Made by a program: the position numbers and the translations under genes. From Amycolatopsis coloradensis (GTDB lineage: Bacteria > Actinomycetota > Actinomycetes > Mycobacteriales > Pseudonocardiaceae), in NCBI RefSeq assembly GCF_001953865.1, contig NZ_MQUQ01000017.1, positions 243,155-307,154 on the forward strand: 64,000 nucleotides of DNA, given 5' to 3'. The notes under the pieces are model-generated. The model made no database searches, was not told where the DNA came from, and worked only from the letters and a program-made list of their open reading frames with translations. Shown one piece after another: positions 17,327 through 25,544 of the stretch (the stretch's first letter is position 1; each line of letters opens with the position of its first letter).

Positions 17327-18978
17327 TGCTCCTCCAAATAGCGATGTACCAAAGTGACCGCCATGGCGCCTTCACCGACGGCCGAGGCGACGCGTTTCAC
17401 CGACGCCGCACGGACATCGCCCGCCACGAACACCCCGGGGACGGACGACTCCAGGTAGTGCGGGTCGCGGTCCAGCGGCCAGCCCGGCGGCGGGGTTCCG
17501 TCGGTGAGCAGATCCGGTCCCGTCCGGACGAAACCGTGGTCGTCACGCTGGATTTCCGTGCCGAGCCAGTCGGTGCGCGGCGCCGCGCCGATGAAGATGA
17601 ACAGGTGACCGGTGGGCACGGTCTCGGTCGCGCCGCCGTTCTCACACAGGGTCAGCAGTTCGAGGTGGTCTTCACCGTGCGCCTCGACCACCGTGGTCCG
17701 GGTGCGGACGTGGATGTTCCCGATCGCCGCGATCTGCTCGATCAGGTAGTGCGACATCGACGCTTCGAGCGACTGGCCGCGGACGAGAATGGTGACCTCG
17801 GCGGCGTGCTTGGAGAAGAAGACGGCCGCCTGGCCTGCCGAGTTCGCGCCGCCGACGATGTAGACGTGCTCGCCCTTGCACTCGGGCGCCTCGGTGGCGG
17901 CGGAGCCGTAGTAAACGCCGCGGCCGGCGAGGTCGGCGATGCCCTTGGCCTCCAGCGCCCGGTAGGTGACGCCGCTGGCGAGCACCACGGAATGCGCGGC
18001 GATCTCGGTCCCGTCACCGAACAGCACGACCCGCGCCGAACCGCGCGCCTCCAGGCCCACGACGTCACGCGTGGTCAGCACCTCGGCGCCGAACTTCAAC
18101 GCCTGCCGCCGCGCGCGGTCGGTGAGCTGCGCGCCGGAGACGCCGTCGGGGAAGCCGAGGTAGTTCTCGATGCGGGAACTGGTGCCCGCCTGCCCGCCGG
18201 TGGCCTTGCGCTCGACGATGACCGTCCGAAGCCCCTCCGACGCGCCGTACACGGCCGCCCCGAGCCCGGCCGGCCCGCCACCGATGACGATCAGGTCGTA
18301 GAACTCCTGCGCGGGCCGCGTGGACAGGCCGACCGCGTCGGCGAGTTCCGGCCCGGACGGCTGGCGCAGCACCGTGCCGTCCGGCGTGACCAGCACCGGG
18401 ATGTCGTGCGGCGCGGCGTCCGCCGCGTCCAGGATCCGGCGGCCCTCGTCGTCGTCCACGGAGTACCAGCGGTACGGCACGGCGTTGCGCGCCAGGAAGT
18501 CTCGCAGGTGGAACGACGGCGACGAGTACCGGTGGCCGATGAGCTTGATCTCGTCGACCGGCCGCTCCCCCACCGCGCGCCAGGTCTCCACCAGCGCGTC
18601 GATGACCGGGTAGAGCTTCTCCTCCGGCGGGTCCCACGGTTTGAGCAGGTAGTGATCGACGTCGACCACGTTGATCGCCTGAATCGCGGCGTCGGTGTCG
18701 GCGTAGGCGGTCAGCAGCGCGCGGCGGGCGTTCGGGAACAGGTCCATCGCCTTTTCGAGGAAGACGATGCCGTCCATCTGCGGCATGCGGTAGTCGGCGA
18801 GGATCGCGGCCACGGCATCACCGCGCAGTTTGATCTCGCGCAGCGCGTCGAGCGCGTCGGCACCGGAATCGGCCCGGATGATCCGGTAGTCCTTCCCGTA
18901 CCGTTTGCGCAGGTCGCGGGCGACCGAACGGGATACGGCGGGATCGTCGTCGACGGTCAACAGGATCGGCTGGCTCAC
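17323..18978 (-). CDS. Response regulator receiver fused to thioredoxin-reductase-like FAD/NAD(P) oxidoreductase
   Basis: A 551-residue fusion. Residues 1-130 form a receiver domain (acidic pair LTVDDD, phospho-acceptor Asp62 in ILADYRMPQMDG, switch Thr in LLTAYAD, Lys in LLKPW). Residues 140-225 resemble a thioredoxin/NrdH-like adaptor (RYSSPSFHLRDFLARNAVPY, IPVLVTPDGTVLRQPS). Residues 230-551 are TrxR-like: FAD motif LIVIGGGPAGLGAAVYGA, GGQAGTSSRIENYLG, NADPH motif VYIVGGANSAGQAAVFFS, and GVFVAGDVRAASVKRVASAVGEGAMAV. The CxxC redox pair of thioredoxin reductases is absent: the site reads YYGSAATEAPEC. It may relay redox or NAD(P)H state, with phosphorylation from the coupled kinase. Confidence 0.9.
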   Translation of the reverse strand: MSQPILLTVDDDPAVSRSVARDLRKRYGKDYRIIRADSGADALDALREIKLRGDAVAAILADYRMPQMDGIVFLEKAMDLFPNARRALLTAYADTDAAIQAINVVDVDHYLLKPWDPPEEKLYPVIDALVETWRAVGERPVDEIKLIGHRYSSPSFHLRDFLARNAVPYRWYSVDDDEGRRILDAADAAPHDIPVLVTPDGTVLRQPSGPELADAVGLSTRPAQEFYDLIVIGGGPAGLGAAVYGASEGLRTVIVERKATGGQAGTSSRIENYLGFPDGVSGAQLTDRARRQALKFGAEVLTTRDVVGLEARGSARVVLFGDGTEIAAHSVVLASGVTYRALEAKGIADLAGRGVYYGSAATEAPECKGEHVYIVGGANSAGQAAVFFSKHAAEVTILVRGQSLEASMSHYLIEQIAAIGNIHVRTRTTVVEAHGEDHLELLTLCENGGATETVPTGHLFIFIGAAPRTDWLGTEIQRDDHGFVRTGPDLLTDGTPPPGWPLDRDPHYLESSVPGVFVAGDVRAASVKRVASAVGEGAMAVTLVHRYLEEQ

Positions 18979-19010
18979 CGGCCCAGCCTACGTCCTCCTA
19001 CGTTCGGGTC

Positions 19011-19739
19011 ATGCTGTCCGAAACCGAAGAAGTGATCCACGACCGTACCGTCGTCGCGTGCGAAGCGGCCACCACGGCGGGGCTTCCCGGCACCTTCCAA
19101 GCGTGGCGAGAAGACGGTCTGCTCGCGGTGCTGGCGACGGCGCCGGAGCTGCGGTTCCTGCGCACGATCTCCGGCGTCACCGAGGCGAACCTGGCGCAGG
19201 CCGTCCGGTTCACGACGGCGTCGTGCTGGGACGGAGACCGGCCGACGCTCGTACTCCCGCCAGACCTGATCTCACGCGACACGGGACTCGTCCCCGACGG
19301 CGTCCGCCCGGTCGCGGTCCTCCCGCTCACCGGATTCCCTCCGTCGGGCGCCGATGTCGACGACTCTCCGGACGTCGACGTGTTCCTGAGGATCCTGCTG
19401 GACGGCTACGAAACCAGCGACGCCGTGACCGCGTTCATCGCCGCCGAGCACGCCGATCCGCGGATCCGGCGGTCGCTCCTGATCGAGGACGGTGTGCCGG
19501 TGTCCGCGGCGGCCCTGAGTTCGCACGGACCCGGCGTCCTCCTCGGCGGCTCGGCCACGCCACGGGCACATCGTGGCAAGGGCGCGCAGGCACGGCTGCT
19601 GCTCCACGGTCTGGCCGAGGCCTCCCGGGGAGGTCATCGCTTCGCCGTCGCGACCGCGGTCGAGGGGTCACCGAGCCTGTCGAACCTGCGCTGCGCCGGG
19701 GCACAGGTCCACCTGCGACAGGCTTTCAGGCCTGCGTGA
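19011..19739 (+). CDS. GNAT-family N-acetyltransferase
   Basis: A 242-residue protein with a GNAT domain in its C-terminal half: VPVSAAALSSHGPGVLLGG (strand 4) followed by the acetyl-CoA loop in TPRAHRGKGAQARLL (R-x-x-G-x-G/A pattern) and a C-terminal LSNLRCAGAQVHLRQAF strand. The N-terminal 130 residues are diverged. Substrate unknown. It is divergent from the response-regulator/flavoprotein gene (32 bp apart) and its 3' end overlaps the converging HdeD gene by 14 bases. Confidence 0.75.
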   Translation: MLSETEEVIHDRTVVACEAATTAGLPGTFQAWREDGLLAVLATAPELRFLRTISGVTEANLAQAVRFTTASCWDGDRPTLVLPPDLISRDTGLVPDGVRPVAVLPLTGFPPSGADVDDSPDVDVFLRILLDGYETSDAVTAFIAAEHADPRIRRSLLIEDGVPVSAAALSSHGPGVLLGGSATPRAHRGKGAQARLLLHGLAEASRGGHRFAVATAVEGSPSLSNLRCAGAQVHLRQAFRPA

Positions 19740-20280
19740 GTTTCCGCAGCCGGAAGGCCAGGACGAGCAGCATCGCGCCGTGCAGCAGGGCATAGATCCC
19801 GACCAGCAACGCGATTCCGAACGCGCCGGCCAGCGGGTTGAACACGATCACGATGCCCGCGACGAGCGAGAGCGCGCCTGCCGCGATGAGGAAGGCTTCG
19901 CCCTCGATCTGCTTACGCAGCCGGATCGCGGCGACGATCTCCATGATGCCGGTGAAGATCGCCCAGAAACCGACCAGCAGGGCCAGCACGAGCACCGTGA
20001 TGCCAGGCCAGATCAGGACCAGCACCCCGGCGATGATGCCGAACGCGCCGAGAACTCCGTAGGCGGCGCGATGGGCGGCGTCGCCCGGCCGGAAGGCCTG
20101 CATCAGGGCGCCGATGCCGTCGAAGATCGCGTAGATGCCGTAGATGATCGCCAGGGCGAGGACGGTCGCTCCCGGCCAGATCAGCGCGAGCACGCCGAAC
20201 AGGATGGCGAAAACCCCGCGGACGGCGGCGAGCGGCCAGGCCAGGCGAGGTTCGACGACGGTGAGTCCGACGAGAGGCAT
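19726..20280 (-). CDS. HdeD-family (DUF308) membrane protein
   Basis: A 184-residue protein of three similar two-helix repeats: AWPLAAVRGVFAILFGVLAL, IAGVLVLIWPGITVLVLAL and LVAGIVIVFNPLAGAFGIAL, with the family's FGxxxLIWPG motif twice. In Escherichia coli HdeD contributes to acid resistance; the function in actinobacteria is unknown. It overlaps the 3' end of the acetyltransferase gene tail to tail. Confidence 0.85.
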   Translation of the reverse strand: MPLVGLTVVEPRLAWPLAAVRGVFAILFGVLALIWPGATVLALAIIYGIYAIFDGIGALMQAFRPGDAAHRAAYGVLGAFGIIAGVLVLIWPGITVLVLALLVGFWAIFTGIMEIVAAIRLRKQIEGEAFLIAAGALSLVAGIVIVFNPLAGAFGIALLVGIYALLHGAMLLVLAFRLRKLTQA

Positions 20281-20760
20281 GTGCCGAGTATCGAAGCGTC
20301 AGCGAGAGCCCGCGCGGCACGCCACCCTTTGGGGTGACGCCGCGACCGCCATCACGGCGCGCACCGGGGCCTGGTCAGGGATACGCGACCAGGTACGCCA
20401 CGTTCGTGCCCGAATTGGCCGGTACGCCGCGGTCGTTGACGACCCGGCTGATGGTCCCGTTCCCGCCGAGCGAGACGGCGACCAAGCTGCGGAACCGCAC
20501 GTTCGGGTTGTTCGGCGGGCGGGCGAGCTGAGGCGGAGTCCAGTGGAGACGCGGCGTAGCGGATGGGGACCTCGGTGTCACGAGGGTCGAAACGTAACGG
20601 CAGTCATAGTCAGGATCTATAAATGACTAAAAATAAGGCTCAAAGATGCAGGTAGACGTCACGACGTCGAACGAGACCGCACAGAACGACCCCCGCGCGA
20701 ACGGCCTACAAGGGCGGTGTAATGTATGGAAACACGAGATGCGGAGTACAACTTCGCTCC
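20281..20760. other. Gene-poor stretch before tRNA-Ala; possible secreted-protein remnant
   Basis: No complete gene. On the minus strand at 20375-20560 a short open stretch ends in GNGTISRVVNDRGVPANSGT and NVAYLVAYP, which reads like the last beta-strands of an exported protein whose 5' part is gone. Base composition becomes more AT-rich after 20600. Confidence 0.35.
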
Positions 20761-20833
20761 GGGGCTATGGCGCAGCTGGTAGCGCACCTCACTGGCAGTG
20801 AGGGGGTCAGGGGTTCGAGTCCCCTTAGCTCCA
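20761..20833 (+). tRNA. tRNA-Ala (GGC)
   Basis: A full cloverleaf can be folded. The acceptor GGGGCTA pairs with TAGCTCC and the discriminator is A. The D stem is GCGC/GCGC. The anticodon stem CCTCA/TGAGG encloses the loop CTGGCAG, whose anticodon GGC reads alanine GCC/GCU codons. The T arm is AGGGG-TTCGAGT-CCCCT. No CCA is encoded. It marks the switch from housekeeping genes on the left to a patchwork of mobile and defence genes on the right, so its 3' half is a likely integration target. Confidence 0.95.
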
Positions 20834-20845
20834 CAGTGACGAAGC

Positions 20846-20886
20846 ACCGCCCACCTGGCAGATCAGCCAAGGTAGGGCGGTTTTTT
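20846..20886 (+). terminator. Rho-independent terminator of tRNA-Ala
   Basis: The stem ACCGCCC-ACCT pairs with AGGT-AGGGCGGT (one bulge) and runs directly into six Ts (20881-20886). It begins 13 bases past the tRNA and is a classic intrinsic terminator. Confidence 0.85.
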
Positions 20887-21231
20887 CGTTCCACCTCACT
20901 TTGAGAATTGGCACGCCGAACTTCAGTTACTGTTCAGTAGTTGGAGCAAATCTGGAGCACTACGTCCCACCCCCGCCAAATGGGGTCACACCGTCTGCTC
21001 CAGCTATGTAACCCGACCGGGTGGTCTACCCATGACCCCGCAGCCGTACGAACCCGTCAACGCCGATAAGTTGCAGATTCCCTCGGATTAAAAGCCAGCG
21101 GGTTCGATCGCAGTGATCTTGAACCGGCAGTCGAACGCAGGGCCCCTACCTGCGGTTTCATTGACTTCTAGATCAAGTTTGCGACTGCCAGCGCGAGTTC
21201 TGGTCTCCGTTATGTCTCCGTTCTTCCTGCT
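20887..21231. other. Non-coding stretch at the island's left edge
   Basis: I see no gene. If an element entered at tRNA-Ala, its end should lie here, but no second copy of the tRNA 3' sequence was found by eye elsewhere in the window and no integrase gene adjoins it. Confidence 0.4.
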
Positions 21232-21237
21232 GTGCTC

Positions 21238-21537
21238 ATGGCCATCAGCGACCACGCCGGCTGGACCGCAGCCGCGGTCGCCGTGATTGCGGCGGGCATC
21301 GCGATCTGGCAGGCGCGGGAAGCTCGGGCATCCCGTAAAGCCGCGCAGTCGCAGGCCGCCGAAGCGCAAGAGTCGCGTATCGCCGCCGAGGAGCAGGCCC
21401 GGGCCGCGAACGAGGTCGTGGCGTTGCAGCGCTCGAATCGGCGCGCCCGGCTGACCCCGCGATTGAGGTCATGGCCGGAGAGTAACCGGCCCAGCAGCGC
21501 GATCCGCTCCGGTTCTGGCAGAGGTCCTTGCGGGTGA
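21238..21537 (+). CDS. Small single-span membrane protein with coiled coil, probably 3' truncated
   Basis: A 99-residue product beginning MAISDHAGWTAAAVAVIAAG, with one membrane helix and then a charged Ala/Glu/Gln heptad region (REARASRKAAQSQAAEAQES, RIAAEEQARAANEV). The next 30 residues turn Arg/Ser/Pro-rich and look like frame noise, so the original gene probably continued and was broken near 21450. Such TM-coiled-coil proteins are common hypothetical proteins on actinobacterial elements. Function unknown. A GTG at 21232 is an alternative start. Confidence 0.5.
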   Translation: MAISDHAGWTAAAVAVIAAGIAIWQAREARASRKAAQSQAAEAQESRIAAEEQARAANEVVALQRSNRRARLTPRLRSWPESNRPSSAIRSGSGRGPCG

Positions 21538-21745
21538 TGAGTTGAGCTGGCAGCCGTGAAGTGGTGGGGTGTCATGGCTCGACACGCCAGGAACATGTCT
21601 CCCATGCGTGAATATCTGCGCAGATAAGTGCCCACTGACCACGTGTTTCCGCAGGCAGCCGCCTCGTATGAGCCCTTGCCACCGGCGTCAAGCGTGCGAT
21701 ACTGCGTTGCAGTGCCGGACTGCAACACAGTGGCCGTGCACGAAA

Positions 21746-21775
21746 GAGGGGCCGGACCTTCTGGCCCGACCCCTC
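21746..21775 (-). terminator. Terminator of the 46-residue membrane-protein gene
   Basis: Arms 21746-21758 and 21763-21775 pair over 13 positions with two G-U-type mismatches and a 4-base loop. They lie 10 bases past the stop of the small minus-strand gene at 21785. Confidence 0.55.
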
Positions 21776-21784
21776 ATTCGGTGG

Positions 21785-21925
21785 TTACCCAACCATCAGC
21801 TGCACGAGGCTGACGACCTCGTGTACCAGCGCCGCCAGGCCGAAGAGAAGCGCGGCAGTTGCCACTACTGCGCTTCTCACCTGGTGGTGCCGGACCTTCT
21901 TCTTTCGTTTCGGCCGTTTGGCCAT
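21785..21925 (-). CDS. 46-residue basic single-span membrane protein
   Basis: The product MAKRPKRKKKVRHHQV... has ten basic residues at the N-terminus followed by one hydrophobic helix (SAVVATAALLFGLAALVHEV). A strong ribosome site, GGAGGAC, lies 2-3 bases before the ATG, and a hairpin terminator follows the stop, which together argue that this very short gene is real. A basic tail plus one helix suggests a nucleic-acid- or membrane-surface-binding peptide, a small transfer protein or a toxin; none can be assigned. Tandem GC palindromes lie about 250 bp upstream. Confidence 0.65.
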   Translation of the reverse strand: MAKRPKRKKKVRHHQVRSAVVATAALLFGLAALVHEVVSLVQLMVG

Positions 21926-22177
21926 TTGTCCTCCACGGATGTGTGAAGTCCTGATGGTCTCCAGCCGCGTCCGGCTGGCTGGGTGGCGCCGGCGGATCGC
22001 GCCGACGACACCCGTAAGGCCTTGGCAAGAACCATAGCCGCGCACGCCGACGAACACGTGGAAGTCAACTCGCCGGGACACCTGCTGGCGTTGCAGGCGA
22101 ACCAAGCCGCCGCACCTCCGCCGATCAGGCCTTGACCAGCAAAGACATGTATTACTGGATGTCGGAGCCGGACCGCT

Positions 22178-22226
22178 ACGCGCGCGAGCGCGCGCGTCAC
22201 GCGCACACGCGCGCGAGCGCGCGCGT
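22178..22226. repeat. Tandem pair of 20-bp CG-alternating near-palindromes
   Basis: The 20-base unit ACGCGCGCGAGCGCGCGCGT occurs exactly twice (22178-22197 and 22207-22226) with a 9-base spacer. Each unit is itself a palindrome with 9-bp arms around a central AG. It lies in the 390-bp gap between two minus-strand genes. Such iterated palindromes are typical of protein-binding sites (operator, partition or transfer locus), and alternating CG tracts can adopt Z-DNA. Confidence 0.7.
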
Positions 22227-22316
22227 AGGCTCTCGGTAAGAAAAACTGAGATTGGTGGTCGGACACCGGCGTGTCGAGCCCCGCGAGCATGTTGTCGACC
22301 GGTGGAGACGAACCAG

Positions 22317-23378
22317 TCAGGCAAGTGCCGCCGTTCGACTTCGGAACTGATGGCCAAGGCGGGTGAGTTTGCGCTGGACTCGAGTCCCGAACGCAGCTAC
22401 CCGGCCGCATGCTTCGGCTGCGCCGACCCAACTCAGTTTCGGGTCATGAGCCCATGCCTGGGCAACTTTGAGTTCGTCGGGCTGAAGTTGGGCAAGCACT
22501 CGGCCGATCCGGTCGTCGGCGAAGGGCTCCAGACGACGCTCAACTTCGACGTCCGGCGAAATCGGGCCCGAGCTGCCGACAACCACGCACCTGGTGATGT
22601 CGAGTCGCCCGACCTGTTCCAGCGACTCCACCCGCCGACGGCAAAACGGTCTCGCGGTCAGCAGTTCGTTTCGGCGCCCGTAGAGCTCGGCTTGCTTTCG
22701 GAGGAGGTCGACCGTGAGCTCTCCATCAAGGTCGGCGAACAGGATCGCGTCCCCGACGTCGGCGATCGTCCTCGGGTTCTTCTTCCGCCCCAGCCACGTC
22801 ACGGCGAAGGCTCCGATGCTCGCTTCACTGACCTCCGGCGGATCCAGGAACATCGACCGGCGCACTTCTCGCGCAGCCGCAGTTACGTCGCGTGCAGCCA
22901 GAATCGAATCTCGAGGAACGTCGTCAGCAGGCGAGGCTTTCGCCACTTCCTCCCAGTGGCCGAGCAGCTCTTGAAGGGCGAGGATGATCGATGACTTACC
23001 ACTGCCGCAGCGATGCACATGCTGCCGTGGCGCGTCCGTGCCGACGTGTGTGTACTCGAGCGGAACCAGGGCCTCGATGACGGGATCCGAGCCGGAGCGT
23101 TTACGCCAGCGCCATATTGCATTCTTACGCGTGAAGCCCGCGTACCTGGCCAGCTTCGCCGGTAGCCACACCCCAGGCTGATTCTTGAGAAACAGCTTCG
23201 TCGCCCGACGAGTCGCCTCCGCCGGATCGAACGAATGCGCTGACTTCTCGAGCGACGATGTCTCGTTCTGGCTGCGCATCATCGCCCACGTTATACGGCT
23301 GCACTCGTAGTGAGGAGGCCGAGCTAGCAGTTCCCAATACATCGGTTCAGGGGTGTCAGGTGCGGCTTTCATGATCAT
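22317..23378 (-). CDS. Unknown 353-residue protein with C-terminal HTH-like segment
   Basis: No family recognised. AAGGA lies 5 bases before the ATG at 23378. The N-terminal third includes RYAGFTRKNAIWRWRKRSGS, which looks like a small DNA-binding helix pair. The middle has CGSGKSSIILALQELLG, which resembles a P-loop but lacks the leading Gly of GxxxxGK[ST], so ATP binding is doubtful. The C-terminus (ELKVAQAWAHDPKLSWVGAA and EACGRVAAFGTRVQRKLTRLG) has the spacing of a sigma4-like HTH. It is a plausible element-borne regulator or replication-associated protein. Upstream 200 bp hold the convergent end of the csp terminator. Confidence 0.6.
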   Translation of the reverse strand: MIMKAAPDTPEPMYWELLARPPHYECSRITWAMMRSQNETSSLEKSAHSFDPAEATRRATKLFLKNQPGVWLPAKLARYAGFTRKNAIWRWRKRSGSDPVIEALVPLEYTHVGTDAPRQHVHRCGSGKSSIILALQELLGHWEEVAKASPADDVPRDSILAARDVTAAAREVRRSMFLDPPEVSEASIGAFAVTWLGRKKNPRTIADVGDAILFADLDGELTVDLLRKQAELYGRRNELLTARPFCRRRVESLEQVGRLDITRCVVVGSSGPISPDVEVERRLEPFADDRIGRVLAQLQPDELKVAQAWAHDPKLSWVGAAEACGRVAAFGTRVQRKLTRLGHQFRSRTAALA

Positions 23379-23536
23379 GTTCCTTCTCGGTTGCAGGTGC
23401 CTTCACCTACTAGCCGGGTCAGACGCACCAACTGTCAAAATTCTTTCGAAACTGGTTCCACCCCGAGCAGCGGACGAGTCGGCGGGCCGCGCTGGAACAG
23501 AGTTCCCGTCGTGCCGTGCTCCATGCCTTCAGGCGC

Positions 23537-23573
23537 CCGACGGTCCTGGCCTGATTCAGACCAGGACCGTCGG
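23537..23573 (-). terminator. Terminator of the cold-shock gene
   Basis: Perfect 13-bp arms (23537-23549 and 23561-23573) with an 11-base loop, starting 10 bases beyond the stop of the minus-strand csp gene. Confidence 0.7.
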
Positions 23574-23583
23574 TACCGAAGCG

Positions 23584-23787
23584 TCAGATGGCGGTGACGC
23601 GCTGGGCCTGCGGGCCCTTCTGCCCCTGGCCGATCTCGAACTCGACGCGCTGCCCCTCGTCCAGGGACTTGAAGCCGCTGCCCTGAATCTCCGAGTAGTG
23701 CACGAAAACGTCCGGCCCGCCACCGTCCTGCTCGATGAAGCCGAAGCCCTTCTCGCTGTTGAACCACTTCACACTGCCCTGAGCCAT
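23584..23787 (-). CDS. Cold-shock protein (CspA family)
   Basis: A 67-residue OB-fold protein with both RNA-binding motifs, GSVKWFNSEKGFGFIEQ (RNP1 KGFGFI) and DVFVHYSEI (RNP2 VFVH), at the normal length for the family. It acts as a single-stranded RNA/DNA chaperone. It is flanked by a clear terminator and sits alone between accessory genes, so it is likely an extra copy carried by the island and not the main housekeeping cold-shock gene. Confidence 0.95.
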   Translation of the reverse strand: MAQGSVKWFNSEKGFGFIEQDGGGPDVFVHYSEIQGSGFKSLDEGQRVEFEIGQGQKGPQAQRVTAI

Positions 23788-23959
23788 ACTTCTCTACCTG
23801 CTCTTCATCGTGTCAGAGCTCTGACGATGCCCTGATCTTGCGAGCGATTCTCGCAGGCACCAAATCATCAGGACACCCGTCAGAGCCGAGGCTGGCGCGA
23901 TCACCACCACTTGGACCATCGCGCGGCAGGGCGCACCACATTCGCCTCAATTGATGCGC

Positions 23960-24516
23960 GCAGGGGTGCGGCGTCGCTGGCCCTGGCGCACCGGTCCGGG
24001 CCCAGAACGCGAGCGACGTGGGGTCGCCGACCGGCAGGGTCGTCTACTGGTAGCGCGGACCTCGTGCGGCAGCCGCGGCGACGAGAACGGAGCCCGCTCC
24101 CCGTCGGCGGTGTTTCTCTTCGATGTCGACGTGGACGAGGATCGCGCGCCGGTCGATCGAGCAGAGCGAGAGCTCGACTTCACCGAAGGTCGTGTGTCCC
24201 AGTCGCAGCTGGATGGATCCGATCCCGGCCACGTTGGTGGACGGAGCAGGACGAGGCGGAGTCCGTACTCATCGACCTGGTCCTTAGTAACGTGTCGCGT
24301 CGGCGACGGATCGATAAGCGCCCAGGTGCCCGATCGGCCGGGGAGGGCGTAGCAGGCTTCGCAGAGCCATTCCGGTGCTCGGTGGTCCTGGGACCAGCTC
24401 TGCCGGACTCCGGCGATCGCGAGGTCGTGGCCCCACGGGCATCGTGCCGGTGTCCCGGTGCGGGGGCGGATCGGGATCTCCAGGGTGCGCCTGTAGGGTC
24501 TCGCCGCTCGTGACAT
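23960..24516 (-). pseudogene. GNAT-like protein gene broken by a frameshift and an amber codon
   Basis: Two reading frames join into one protein. From the ATG at 24516 the product starts MSRAARPYRRTLEIPIRP and has a zinc-ribbon-like CPWGHDLA...CEACYALPGRSG block. Near 24240 the frame must shift by one base to continue into VAGIGSIQLRLGHTTFGEVE and VHVDIEEKHRRRGAGSVLVA, the strand 4 and acetyl-CoA loop (RRRGAG) of a GNAT fold. After GPRYQ an in-frame TAG (near 24043) replaces the Trp expected before TTLPVGDPTSLAFWARTG, the usual end of a GNAT domain. Two lesions indicate a decayed gene. Family assignment is from motifs only; the substrate is unknown. Confidence 0.65.
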
Positions 24517-24766
24517 GTCGATCTTGCACGACCTGGGCGTTCTCGGTTGTCTCGCGGTCACTCCACCATGATCAATCTCAAGCTCTTGGCGGAATTCGAC
24601 GTGTACGAGTTCGCGGAGGCCTGCGGCGTAGATACGCGCACCCGTTCCGGGCACCGCGACGGCGGTATCTCAGCGGGGATCAGGAAGACCTCCGACAGCG
24701 ACGGCAGCAACCTTCGCTTCTGTCGGCCCGGCAGCTGGGAGCCCCCGACCTACTGACCCTCACGAA

Positions 24767-24800
24767 ACTGCCCGGCCTCCTCTGCAGGCGGCCGGGCAGT
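24767..24800. terminator. Hairpin terminator downstream of the deoxyribosyltransferase-like gene
   Basis: Perfect 11-bp arms (24767-24777 and 24790-24800; ACTGCCCGGCC pairs with GGCCGGGCAGT) around a 12-base loop, about 20 bases after the stop of the minus-strand gene at 24822. Confidence 0.65.
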
Positions 24801-24821
24801 GTCATGTGGGGCAGTTACTGA

Positions 24822-25373
24822 TCAGAGTCGGGATCCGGGCAACCGCAGAGTGAGGTCTTCCCAGGCTTCGCGGGCGGTTTTCGCGCGGCCGGCGAAGCTG
24901 CTGACCTGCGTGGCGAACCACAGGTCGTTCTCTTCCGGCAGATCCTCGGCCAGGTAGAGGTAGATGTGCTTGCCCAGCGCGCGGGCGTAGCCGAGTTCGA
25001 CGAGACTGCCGTAGGCGTCGCCCTTGTCGATCCACGCGAACACATGCGTGGCCTGCTCGATTGCCATCAGGCATCGTTTGACCACGTCCGGGCGTGTGAG
25101 ACCTCGATATGCACCGCCACAGGCGGCATCTCCGGCGGCCACGCCGTGGGTGTTCTCGCCGTGGAAACAGCCGTGGTCGTCGCCCAGGAAGTGGGGGCCG
25201 ACGTACATCGCGCCCGGAAGGTCACGGATCGGGTTCGCTGGCCAAGGCCACTGCACTCCCGTCTGATCGTTGCTGTAGTCGTAATCGTCGAAGACCGGTA
25301 GCAGCTGGTTGCGCCAGCCTTTGTGCTCGATCTTCCCGACGGCGTAAATCTCGATCCCCTGGTACTCCGGCAT
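24822..25373 (-). CDS. Nucleoside 2-deoxyribosyltransferase-like protein
   Basis: A 183-residue protein starting MPEYQGIEIYAVGKIEHKGW. The start is set by AGAAGG 6 bases upstream of the ATG at 25373; an ATG 15 bases earlier lacks a ribosome site. The C-terminal half has the family pattern: a hydrophobic strand ATHVFAWID, then DAYGSLVELGYARALGK with the catalytic-type Glu in S-x-x-E-L-G-Y-A, then HIYLYLAEDLP. The fold is shared by nucleoside deoxyribosyltransferases, Rcl-type hydrolases and TIR-like enzymes, so it may cleave an N-glycosidic bond in a nucleotide. His/Cys residues in between (HGCFHGENTHG, DAACGG) may bind metal. Its place in a defence-rich island makes a nucleotide-degrading role worth considering. 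Confidence 0.65.
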   Translation of the reverse strand: MPEYQGIEIYAVGKIEHKGWRNQLLPVFDDYDYSNDQTGVQWPWPANPIRDLPGAMYVGPHFLGDDHGCFHGENTHGVAAGDAACGGAYRGLTRPDVVKRCLMAIEQATHVFAWIDKGDAYGSLVELGYARALGKHIYLYLAEDLPEENDLWFATQVSSFAGRAKTAREAWEDLTLRLPGSRL

Positions 25374-25544
25374 TCCGGACCTTCTCATCGCGTGAGCATC
25401 CGAATTGTAGCCAGGGGCACCGTCAACTCCGTCCGCCGTCGGCCCTTGCCGAGTTGGCCGCGTGAGACCACCGCGATTGTCGGCGCCCGCAGCTACCCTC
25501 TGCCCGTTGCTCCAACTGATTTACACACTGAAGGGAATCCCGCG

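Noticed and set aside
22880..23000. CGSGKSSI in the unknown protein as a Walker A motif
   Set aside because: The required Gly five residues ahead of GK is missing and no Walker B was seen.
24547..24756. Plus-strand open stretch (MINLKLLAEFDVYEFAEACG) before the hairpin at 24767
   Set aside because: No ribosome site or family match; it mainly overlaps the upstream region of the decayed GNAT-like gene.
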